The position numbers and the translations under genes were made by a program. A DNA stretch of 59,737 nucleotides. Source: Prolixibacteraceae bacterium UBA6029. GTDB taxonomy: Bacteria; Bacteroidota; Bacteroidia; Bacteroidales; Prolixibacteraceae. The DNA is taken from contig DIZL01000075.1 of assembly GCA_002429385.1 (NCBI GenBank), forward strand, positions 1 to 59,737, read 5' to 3'. Position 1 is the first letter of the stretch. Every line of letters starts with the position of its first letter. Below, piece after piece: positions 38,244 to 46,034 of this stretch. The notes under the pieces are model-generated. The model worked only from the letters and a program-made list of their open reading frames with translations, made no database searches and was not told the DNA's origin.

Positions 38244-38374
38244 GAGTCTACTCCGAAAAGCGACATAGCACGTCATTGCGAGGAACGAAGCAATCCCATT
38301 CTATTGATAATATGCATGTTGAGATTGCTTCACTTCGTTCGCAATGACGGATAAACACTTTTCGGAGTAGACTC
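38244..38374. mobile_element. MITE-like element, copy B (131 bp) with 6-bp target duplication
   Basis: Perfect 17-bp terminal inverted repeats (GAGTCTACTCCGAAAAG at the left and its complement at the right) enclose an inner inverted repeat of GTCATTGCGA type. AAAGGT flanks both ends (38238-38243 and 38375-38380). It is the inverted counterpart of copy A at 636-788 without the extra palindrome and therefore looks closer to the original form. Confidence 0.85.
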
Positions 38375-38663
38375 AAAGGTATAGAAACTGAATTAAAGAT
38401 CCGCAGTTAAGATGTTTTGAAACCCGCAATCCTGAATTCCAAAGCCACTCTTTTATGCGATAATACTGTAATTCTGTTAATTAGCAAAACTATTATTCAT
38501 AAATTAGCTATTTTATTACTTTATAGAGCCATCTTAGATCAATTATCCTGTCTTTTATTATTGCAATTAAGGTATTATGTGCGCTCATAACTTTAGGTTT
38601 TATTATTTATGTAAGTAATAGAAACTAATTAATGTCGTATTTTCTAATGGTAGGACAAGGAAA
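38375..38663. other. AT-rich intergenic stretch
   Basis: No gene or clear signal was seen between the MITE copy and the long inverted repeat. Confidence 0.45.
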
Positions 38664-38866
38664 AATAGAACGCGGATTTAGACGGGTTTAGCGGATTAAA
38701 GACGGATTTAGTCCCGGCAAGCCGGGATCGTATTCTGATCTTTATGACGGGATATTTAAGAGTACCCAATCTTCATAAAGCACTGTAGTTCTTTTTAATC
38801 CGTCCCGGCTCGCCGGGAGTAAATCCGCTTTTAATCCGCTAAACCCGTGTAAATCCGCGTTCTATT
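38664..38866. repeat. Long inverted repeat (~50-bp arms)
   Basis: The left arm (AATAGAACGCGGATTTA...) and right arm (ending CCGCGTTCTATT) are near-perfect complements over about 46 bp. The arms hold a direct series of GCGGATTTA/GCGGATTAAA units, and next to each is a CCCGG...CCGGG palindrome (38711-38730 and 38804-38818). The ~80-bp centre has no reading frame. It is probably another non-coding dispersed repeat; no target duplication is evident. Confidence 0.75.
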
Positions 38867-39070
38867 ATTTGACAGGAATTAAAATTGTTTTATCAGCTTA
38901 CATCTATTTTGAAATACAACAACATAGGTTTCCAATTACTTATTTCAAATTTATAAAAAATACTAATCGAATAATTATGCTACCTATATTGTCTTTCATT
39001 TTTTTGAGTAAACCGCGTAAGTTGAGCAAGTTACCCGTTTGATGTAGAAGTGAACTATTAAATAAAGCAA

Positions 39071-39188
39071 TACCAATTCCATATTATAAAGTCATTTTAC
39101 CCTCGTTTTAAATACTAAACCTCATGACTTTGTACTTATACAGTACTCAAACAGTACTTAAACTAAGGCGTTAACCTATCTTTATTTA
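39071..39188 (+). repeat. Leader repeat, copy 1, in front of the DUF6266-like gene
   Basis: About 118 bases (TACCAATTCCATAT... to ...GTTAACCTATCTTT) are closely similar to 50668-50784 (I estimate over 80% identity by eye). The copy ends a few bases before the ATG at 39195, so it is probably the promoter and leader of that gene. It contains the 11-bp array at 39132-39164. Confidence 0.75.
39132..39164 (+). repeat. 11-bp iterons (three units) upstream of the DUF6266-like gene
   Basis: GTACTTATACA, GTACTCAAACA and GTACTTAAACT are contiguous 11-mers, one helical turn apart, 30 bases before the start codon. The spacing would suit a protein binding on one face of the DNA. Confidence 0.7.
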
Positions 39189-39194
39189 ATCTTT

Positions 39195-39830
39195 ATGGCT
39201 AAAATCAGACGTAACATCTGTGAATTAGTTTCAGGCAAAATTGGTAAGGTTGTTTTTATTCAAATGAGGAGAAAAAGTTATGTTAGAGCAGCTCCTGACC
39301 GAACAAAAAATAACTGGTCTGAAGCCCAGGTTCTATTCAGGGCAAGAATGAGTGCAATTGCGGCCTTATGGCGCTCGGTTAATTGCGATGGGTTGAACGC
39401 GGCATGGAATCTTGCTGCAAAGGAGATGAACGGTTATGCCTGGTTCATTAAAAAAAATATGAACACACTTCACATTGACGGCACGCTGATTAGTCCTTCT
39501 TTGATTCGGGTCATGGATGGGTCTTTGCCGGAGCCACTTATCAGATTAAACCAAACCCATCCTAATCCCAATGAAGTAAAAATTGAATGGGCCAATGATC
39601 CGCACCTGAAAAAACAGCGTCTTTAAGATTCTTTAATGGTTATGACCTATCATGATCATGTATTTTCAGAAATGATGGATACGGGTTACAAAAGAAATCA
39701 GGAATCAGGTATAGTTCCTAAGCCACAAGCAGATGCTCAGACCAGTTTATGCTATCTGTATTTTTTCTTTAAAAATGATAATGATACCTTGTTTACTCCC
39801 AGTGTTAATGTCACTGTAAATCCGGACTAA
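39195..39830 (+). pseudogene. DUF6266-like gene interrupted by an in-frame stop
   Basis: The reading frame gives 143 residues (MAKIRRNICELVSGKIGK...), then TAA at 39624-39626, and continues in the same frame to a TAA at 39828. The joined product would be about 211 residues. The N-terminus (SGKIGKVVFIQMRRKSYVRAAP) matches the pattern of DUF6266 proteins, and the part after the stop (TSLCYLYFFFKNDNDTLFTPSVNV) looks like the end of the same domain. Codon context (RL-stop-DSLMV) suggests CAA or CAG changed to TAA. The function of the family is unknown. It could be a recent pseudogene, a read-through gene or a sequence error. Confidence 0.65.
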
Positions 39831-40303
39831 CAAAATTTTCCAGCATAATTCAAGAATAAAAGAAATACGGCAAATATTTTCTGCTAAAATGAGCTTTATG
39901 GATAATTTGTTCCACTATAATAACATTCATTGATTAGAATCAGGAGAAATTGATCGATATAATGATCAAATAGATTTTGCCGATTGGATTGAAAAACTGA
40001 AGATTATATCCACACAGATTGGTTGAACAACAAGAATCCAATGGAATATCATTTCCCTCCCCGGCGATTGAAAAATTGGATGGGGGAGGAAAACTTTTCT
40101 TGGGGAAGGATCAACAAGTAGACTGCACAGTAAAAACGTTCTGCAACTCGCAATAAAGCATTGAGATTCTGATAATACAGCGTTAATAATTGGTGAATAA
40201 TAAACAATAAATAGCTATGATAATTGATTAGGAATTAATAGTTTTAGAACGGAATGTTAAGGAGAGAATGAAGGATAATAAATAAGTTGCTATTTTCTAA
40301 TTA
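39831..40303. other. Intergenic region with a C/G-rich hairpin
   Basis: TTCCCTCCCC and GGGGGAGGAA (about 40049-40091) can pair in an otherwise AT-rich stretch. No further gene was seen in these 470 bases. Confidence 0.45.
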
Positions 40304-40339
40304 TTGACCAGTTTAAGTAGAAACAATACAATCAAGACC

Positions 40340-41242
40340 ATGCAAGAAATAGGACAACAATATTCCAAGGATGATAAGACTGATCCAAGCGGATTTCTTA
40401 GACGGGCAAGACTTCATCAATCTGTGTTTAGAGCCAGGAATCTGGACTTACCTTTCGATACTTATGGCAACTACTTGACAAAAGAAGATGGCGAAAAGGG
40501 CAAAAATTTCTATGAGGATTACGGAATATTTAATGCGGTAAGATGTTATAGAAATTATAATAAACCTCTTTATTCAAACTTACTTAGAAGTGAGCATATT
40601 CCTTTCAACATTTTTATTCCATTGGACAGAGACCAGAATTATTGTAAAAATGTCATTTCTGATATTTTAAAATCAAACATCAGTTCTATTAATAGAGTTG
40701 AAATAGAATATGCACCCAAACCGAAAGAGAAATATCTGAATGACGGAACTTCCTTTGATGCATATATTGAATACACAAATTCAGACGGCACAAAAGGAAT
40801 GATTGGAATTGAAGTAAAATACACAGAAAAAGAATATAAGCTTCAGGCCAATTCTAAGCAAGAGACTGATATTAAGAATAAAAACTCACTCTACTTTTCT
40901 ATAACCGCCAATTGCGGACTTTATAAATCAAATGCCATTGAAGTTTTACCGACTGATAAATTCCGTCAAATATGGAGAAATCACCTTCTCGGAGAAAGCA
41001 TTTTGCTCACCGAGAACAATGAATTCAAACACTTTACTTCATTGACTTTATTTCCTGCTGGCAATACTCACTTTATTAAAACAAGTGCAGAATATATTGA
41101 CTTGCTCAACAATAATGACAATAAGTTTATAGCATTGACTTATGAGGACTTCTTCACCTTACTATCCAAAAATTGTCCTAACAACAATTATCAAAAATGG
41201 ATTGAATATTTGACAACAAGATATATTGTAGCAAATGACTGA
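40340..41242 (+). CDS. PGN_0703-like putative restriction endonuclease
   Basis: The product has 300 residues. The N-terminal motif FLRRARLHQSVFRARNLDLP and the central motif FDAYIEYTNSDGTKGMIGIEVKYTEKEY are visible. The second fits a PD-(D/E)xK nuclease core (D of FDA, then E and K of GIEVKYTE). I know this pattern from PGN_0703-type proteins annotated as putative restriction endonucleases. I chose the ATG at 40340; a TTG at 40304 would add 12 residues. The last bases overlap the ATG at 41235 that may start the DUF4145 gene. No methyltransferase is present, so the nuclease may act alone or be directed by its neighbour. The AT-rich composition suggests acquisition. Confidence 0.75.
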   Translation: MQEIGQQYSKDDKTDPSGFLRRARLHQSVFRARNLDLPFDTYGNYLTKEDGEKGKNFYEDYGIFNAVRCYRNYNKPLYSNLLRSEHIPFNIFIPLDRDQNYCKNVISDILKSNISSINRVEIEYAPKPKEKYLNDGTSFDAYIEYTNSDGTKGMIGIEVKYTEKEYKLQANSKQETDIKNKNSLYFSITANCGLYKSNAIEVLPTDKFRQIWRNHLLGESILLTENNEFKHFTSLTLFPAGNTHFIKTSAEYIDLLNNNDNKFIALTYEDFFTLLSKNCPNNNYQKWIEYLTTRYIVAND

Positions 41243-41274
41243 AGAAAAAAAGCCATATAATAAGCAAAATACAA

Positions 41275-41940
41275 TTGGAAACAAAAAAATCAATAAGGAC
41301 ATATTGCTGTAATTGCCAAATGGAGACTAATCAAAAATTATTATTAGATGAATTTCAAATGATAACAGAAGAAATAGTTTGGCGTAATGAACAAGGAGAC
41401 GAAAGTCAAACGGTTTGGTCACCTGCTGGAAGTATTTGGACTGTATCTAAATGTTTAGGTTGTGAAAAATTAACTTTCAAACATATTTTAAGAGCATTAC
41501 CAACTAAAGAATATGATCAAATATTCTATTTTCCTCGGAAACCAGTAAGAGAAATTCCAAAATGGATATCAAAATTACCAAAAATATATTTAGAAGTATT
41601 GCATGAAGTTTATGCATCTGTACAAGAAGGGCTTCATATTCTTGCACTCTCTGGAATAAGAACTTTATTGGATATTTTTATAGTTAGCAAGATTGGAGAT
41701 ATTGGTTCATTTAAACAAAAAATAGAAAAGTTAATTAATACTGGAATAATTACTTTTTCAAAAGCAACAGTATTAGAAGCAGCAATAGAGGCTGGGAATG
41801 CTTCATCTCACAGAGGATATAAACCTGATAAAGAGACTGTATTTCAAATTTTAGATATTGTGGAAAATTTATTGCAATCTGAAATAGTTGATAGACCAGT
41901 AAGTCAAATTAAACAAAAAACACCAACAAGAAAAAAATAG
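41275..41940 (+). CDS. DUF4145-domain protein
   Basis: The protein has 221 residues from a TTG start. The N-terminal Cys pairs (YCCNC and CLGCEK) look like a zinc ribbon and the C-terminal half (about 100-205, LHEVYASVQEGLHILALSGIRTLLDIFI, then NASSHRGYKP) is the DUF4145 helical domain. DUF4145 proteins often sit beside restriction or defence genes. The start is uncertain: an ATG at 41235 overlaps the stop of the upstream nuclease gene (ATGACTGA) and would run into this frame if the A7 run at 41282-41288 had one base less. The stop is followed immediately by an attC-like element. Confidence 0.75.
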   Translation: METKKSIRTYCCNCQMETNQKLLLDEFQMITEEIVWRNEQGDESQTVWSPAGSIWTVSKCLGCEKLTFKHILRALPTKEYDQIFYFPRKPVREIPKWISKLPKIYLEVLHEVYASVQEGLHILALSGIRTLLDIFIVSKIGDIGSFKQKIEKLINTGIITFSKATVLEAAIEAGNASSHRGYKPDKETVFQILDIVENLLQSEIVDRPVSQIKQKTPTRKK

Positions 41941-41941
41941 G

Positions 41942-42072
41942 CAACTAACAAGCTATCCAAATGTCGGGTTTCAGTGCTTAATTGACAGAAAATTAGCAAT
42001 TTGAAAAGCAGTTCTTCGTAGGAAGTTCATTAGTAAAATTCCGCCCTTCGAGTATTTGCGAGACGTTATAAC
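41942..42072. repeat. attC-like imperfect hairpin (~130 bp) after the DUF4145 gene
   Basis: The left end (ACTAACAAGC) begins one base after the stop codon and the right end is GACGTTATAACC. The two arms are long, imperfect complements (TAAC, CAAAT, TC and GGG blocks line up) around a central stem, like attC sites of integron cassettes (TAACAA...CGTTA). No integrase gene is in the window. It could also be a non-integron dispersed hairpin repeat. Confidence 0.5.
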
Positions 42073-42150
42073 CTATAATAAACACCTTGGACAGCGACAA
42101 CGTGGACAAATTGATACAAAATATAAGTTTCAAATAAAAAATCAGCCCAA

Positions 42151-42663
42151 ATGAAAAACAAAATTTTAGTTATTGCAATGATTTTATTGGCGTTTTCATC
42201 TCATGCCCAATATAAATATTCGGGATGCTGTTTTGAATTGAAAAATGGATCATCAAATGAAAAAGGTCTAATTTGGGAAAATGATAGCGTTAAATTTACG
42301 ATTGACCCAACAGACTACTTTTGGGGAATAACAATTGAAAATAAGTTAAAAATCAAACAATCCGTTCTTTGGGATGATTGTGTTTTTGCCGTTGATGGTA
42401 AGAGCTCTGCTATTGTTTTTGACTATACAATCAAATTAATGATAGACAATCCTAAAGGGGAAAGTATTATTATTCCAGAAACTTCCATTAAAAAGAAAAT
42501 CTATCCAGCCGAAAAATGTAGAATAGCAATTAATCCAGTTTACTACAAAAGTGAACTCAAAAAGATAGGACCTTCAAGCGTAAAATTAATGATAGCAACG
42601 AAGGCTGGAGATGATAAAAAAGAATATTCTTTTGATGTTAAAATTTCAATATGCCAAAAATAA
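42151..42663 (+). CDS. Small secreted hypothetical protein
   Basis: This 170-residue protein begins with a clear signal peptide (MKNKILVIAMILLAFSSHAQ). The mature part is predicted mainly beta and contains a Cys pair near the N-terminus (GCCFEL) and further cysteines at CVFAVDG, AEKCRIAI and ISICQK. I do not recognise the family. It follows the attC-like element and the TAA is followed within a few bases by CCCTAACAAAATG, which resembles the left end of another such element, truncated. The arrangement suggests a cassette-like gene. Confidence 0.7.
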   Translation: MKNKILVIAMILLAFSSHAQYKYSGCCFELKNGSSNEKGLIWENDSVKFTIDPTDYFWGITIENKLKIKQSVLWDDCVFAVDGKSSAIVFDYTIKLMIDNPKGESIIIPETSIKKKIYPAEKCRIAINPVYYKSELKKIGPSSVKLMIATKAGDDKKEYSFDVKISICQK

Positions 42664-42855
42664 TGACCCTAACAAAATGAAGGAGTGGTATAAAACACAC
42701 CAGCTCCTCCGGATATGAACTAATATAATTCAAAGTAACTGGTGCAGATTTATATTCTGCACCTCTTAACTGCGGATCTTTGATCCGTTTTTGTTTGAAT
42801 GTTCATGATCAGGAAGCAATGGAATGTTCTAATGAAGCGTAAATGATGATCAGCA

Positions 42856-42963
42856 CGTCATGCTGAACTTGTTTCAGGATCCCCTCGCATTTGTCATCAA
42901 TTCTCTTTTCTTACAAGTTTCAGAGTATATTTGAGGGGATCCTGGAACAAGTTCAGCATGACG
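42856..42963. repeat. Inverted repeat with 31-bp arms
   Basis: CGTCATGCTGAACTTG...GATCCCCTC at the left is matched by its complement at the right with one mismatch. The centre (about 46 bases) is AT-rich. I see no target duplication. Confidence 0.8.
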
Positions 42964-43186
42964 CTTCGATCATTATTCGGGATGACGGGATGACGCTTCG
43001 ATCATGATTCCGGAAGACTTTGAAACTTTGAATGACGCAATGTCATTATTTTAGTTACGATTGTATGCAGCCTTTATTTCTCCAATAAGTTTTCAGTCTT
43101 TATTATAAATTTCTCCAGGGAGAAAATCTTCCGGATTTCAGTTGTCAAAAATCCATTCTTTATCTATTCAATGACAGATAGACAAT

Positions 43187-43216
43187 AAAAAAGGTGACAC
43201 CTGGCCACCTTTTTTG
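43187..43216 (-). terminator. Terminator of the glucan phosphorylase gene
   Basis: AAAAAAGGTG and CCACCTTTTTT pair around CCTGG and give a minus-strand hairpin with a T-run, about 20 bases after the stop codon at 43235. Confidence 0.8.
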
Positions 43217-43234
43217 TTTTTATCTGTTATATGT

Positions 43235-45772
43235 TTAAATCCATTTCAAAATATTAAAATCCTGACGATGGGGTAATTCCTTATTCTTTGGATACATCCG
43301 GATAGCATAACCAAAAGCACCGGCATTCATCAGTTGTAGTTCAAGTTTATAGGTAACCAGGGTGCCTTCAATACTTTCTATCTCAAACTGCAAACATTCT
43401 ATCAGGCTTGGAGTAGTATCTTTGCCATTCTCGGTAATTACCATTTCAACACCTACATCCTCTGGTTTTAATCCTTTCAGATCAACCAATACGCGGGCAG
43501 GATAACCTTCTCCGATTTTTAAAACATTGGTAATACCATCGGAAATCTGAACGTTTTTTACCTCTATTTGGTCCCAAACCGAAGAGACTTCTGATTTCCA
43601 CTTTGCAATTTCCCTGGCTAATTTATAATCTGATGCCATTAATCGTGCTGAACGTTCTGCCTGTGGATTATAGAAACGATCATGATAATCTCGTATCATA
43701 CGGGCAGTTGTGAAATCAGGAGCAACCTGGGCAAAGGTATTTTTGATATAAGAAACCCATTTCTCAGGAATTCCTTTTATGTTTCGATCATAGAATACGG
43801 GTAATATTTCTTCTTCCAAAATATTATAAATGGTTTCCGCATCCATTTCATCCTGAAGGTCAGTTACATCATAGGCATTCTCTTGTGGAAGCGCCCATCC
43901 TGCATCTTTCCGATAACCTTCGACCCACCAGCCATCGAGAACCGAAAAGTGAATAGTTCCGTTCATAACTCCTTTTTCACCACTTGTACCTGAGGCTTCC
44001 AAAGGTCGTGTTGGAGTATTCATCCAAATATCTACACCCTGAAGCATTATCTTGGCAAGGTTCATATCGTAATTCTGAACAAAAATTATCTTCCCTGCAA
44101 ATTCAGGACGTTTAGAGATTTCAACTATGTATTTGATCAGATCCTGCCCGGCTTTATCTGCCGGATGAGCTTTCCCTGCAAAAATAAACTGAACCGGCTG
44201 TGCAGGATTATTCACCAGTTTCGATAAACGATCAAGGTTTCTGAATAGCAAATGTGCTCGTTTATAGGTGGCAAAACGGCGCGCAAAACCGATTGTCAGT
44301 GCATATGGATTTAGTTTTCCCAGAACTTCTGAAATCAACTTTGGATTCTCATTCCGCTTAATCCAACTGCTTGTAAACCGCTGCTTGATGTTACCAATGG
44401 TTTTCAACCGAAGAGTTTGTTTCATGTTCCAGATTTCTTCATCCGGAATCTTATAGATCTTGTTCCATGTATCAAAATCAAGCTGATCTTCAGGAAACCC
44501 ATTTCCAAAGTATTTCTGATGCATCTCTTTCCATTCCTTTGCAGCCCAGGTAGCATAATGTACTCCATTGGTTACATAGCCGATTTTGAGTTCTTCCGGG
44601 AGAAAACCTTTGTACAGCGGACTGAGTACTTCTTTTGAAACTTCGCCATGAAGCATGCTCACACCGTTTATCCCCTGAGATAAATTACAGGCAAGGTAAC
44701 TCATGTTAAAATGATCTTCATAATATTCTGCTTTCCCCAGATTGCAGAACTCATCCCAGCTAATCCCCACCTTTGGGGGATATTTATCCATGTAATTTTT
44801 AAACATGTCCTGATGGAATGAATCATGTCCGGCAGGAACAGGAGTATGTGTGGTAAACAATGTTGATGCCCTTACCACTTCTTTGGCTTCTGCATAAAGC
44901 AATCCCTTTTCAGCCACAAGATCAGCAATTCGTTCGAGCCCGATCATGGCTGCATGTCCTTCGTTGCAGTGATAGATATCCATCTCGTAGCCAAGTTTTT
45001 TCAGCGCACGAATACCACCAAGTCCTAAAAGCAATTCCTGTTTTAATCGGTTTTCGTTATCACCACCATATAAATGATGAGTAACAAAACGATCTTCGTC
45101 TGAGTTATCTTCGAAGTCTGTATCAAGCAGAAAAAGCTTTATTGAACCTACATTCACCTGCCATACACGTGCCGTTACAATACGTCCGGGATAATCAACC
45201 TGAATAGTTATCCAATTTCCCTCATTATCATAGGCAGGTTGAACGGGTATCTTAGAAAATTGCTGTGGATCGTAGTTTGAAAGTTGTTCTCCGTTAATCG
45301 AAATATTCTGACGGAAATATCCATAGCGATATAATAAACCAAGTCCAACCAGATCAACTTTTGAATCACTTGCTTCCTTCAGATAATCACCTGCTAAAAT
45401 CCCCAGTCCTCCGGAGAAAATTTTAAGACTGTCATGCAATCCATATTCCATACTGAAATAAGCAATCGATGGACCTTTTAATTCTTTCCGATCAGCCAGA
45501 TACTTGTGTAACGATGATGAGACATGATTCATCTTGATGATAAATTCATCATCTTTTTCAAGTTCAAGCAGACGCTGGTAATTAACTTCTTCGAGCAGAA
45601 GTATGGGATTATGCTCACATTCGATCCAAATATCTGCATCTATGAAATGAAACAGATCACGCGCTTCGGTATTCCATACCCACCATAAGTTACGACTTAT
45701 CTCTTTTAACGGAGATAATTTCTCCGGGATATTTGACTCAACAAATAACTTTTTCCAAATTGGTTGTTCCAC
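43235..45772 (-). CDS. glgP: Alpha-glucan (glycogen) phosphorylase
   Basis: The protein has 845 residues, of the GT35 alpha-glucan phosphorylase type with an N-terminal DUF3417-like segment (LSPLKEISRNLWWVWNTEAR). Family features include SMEYGLHDSLKIFSGGLGILAGDYLKEASD (nucleotide/activation region), HCNEGHA, and the pyridoxal-phosphate site EASGTSGEKGVMNG. It releases glucose-1-phosphate from glycogen or maltodextrin. It is the last gene in the minus-strand glycogen cluster and is 262 bases after the GT4 gene, so it probably has its own promoter. Confidence 0.94.
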   Translation of the reverse strand: MEQPIWKKLFVESNIPEKLSPLKEISRNLWWVWNTEARDLFHFIDADIWIECEHNPILLLEEVNYQRLLELEKDDEFIIKMNHVSSSLHKYLADRKELKGPSIAYFSMEYGLHDSLKIFSGGLGILAGDYLKEASDSKVDLVGLGLLYRYGYFRQNISINGEQLSNYDPQQFSKIPVQPAYDNEGNWITIQVDYPGRIVTARVWQVNVGSIKLFLLDTDFEDNSDEDRFVTHHLYGGDNENRLKQELLLGLGGIRALKKLGYEMDIYHCNEGHAAMIGLERIADLVAEKGLLYAEAKEVVRASTLFTTHTPVPAGHDSFHQDMFKNYMDKYPPKVGISWDEFCNLGKAEYYEDHFNMSYLACNLSQGINGVSMLHGEVSKEVLSPLYKGFLPEELKIGYVTNGVHYATWAAKEWKEMHQKYFGNGFPEDQLDFDTWNKIYKIPDEEIWNMKQTLRLKTIGNIKQRFTSSWIKRNENPKLISEVLGKLNPYALTIGFARRFATYKRAHLLFRNLDRLSKLVNNPAQPVQFIFAGKAHPADKAGQDLIKYIVEISKRPEFAGKIIFVQNYDMNLAKIMLQGVDIWMNTPTRPLEASGTSGEKGVMNGTIHFSVLDGWWVEGYRKDAGWALPQENAYDVTDLQDEMDAETIYNILEEEILPVFYDRNIKGIPEKWVSYIKNTFAQVAPDFTTARMIRDYHDRFYNPQAERSARLMASDYKLAREIAKWKSEVSSVWDQIEVKNVQISDGITNVLKIGEGYPARVLVDLKGLKPEDVGVEMVITENGKDTTPSLIECLQFEIESIEGTLVTYKLELQLMNAGAFGYAIRMYPKNKELPHRQDFNILKWI

Positions 45773-46034
45773 GATTCAATGTTTTAATAAATCTAACGCC
45801 TTTATCAATAGCCTTTATCCGTCACACTCGCTCATTAAATTGATTCCATCCTAAACGATGAGTACAAAAGAAGTTAAAAAAAATTTATCGAGAAATACTT
45901 AATGTAAAAAGGACGTAAACGTTAAATCATTGGTTATTACTTTAATGTTTTTTATTCGATGTTTTTATGGGGGAAGTCTTACTCTTTGGAATAAAAGAAC
46001 GTCTGACAGGTGTTTTTGTTTGGATGACTTCTTG

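Larger units (their letters stand above)
42664..43234. other. Intergenic region with inverted repeat and terminator
   Basis: It contains a truncated attC-like left end (about 42667-42677), the long inverted repeat at 42856-42963, a direct duplication of ATGACGCTTCGATCAT (near 42959-42974 and 42991-43006), and the GlgP terminator. No reading frame is supported. Confidence 0.55.

Noticed and set aside
39636..39830. Separate 64-residue gene
   Set aside because: It is in the same frame as the DUF6266-like gene and only a stop codon separates them; it reads as the C-terminal half of one gene.
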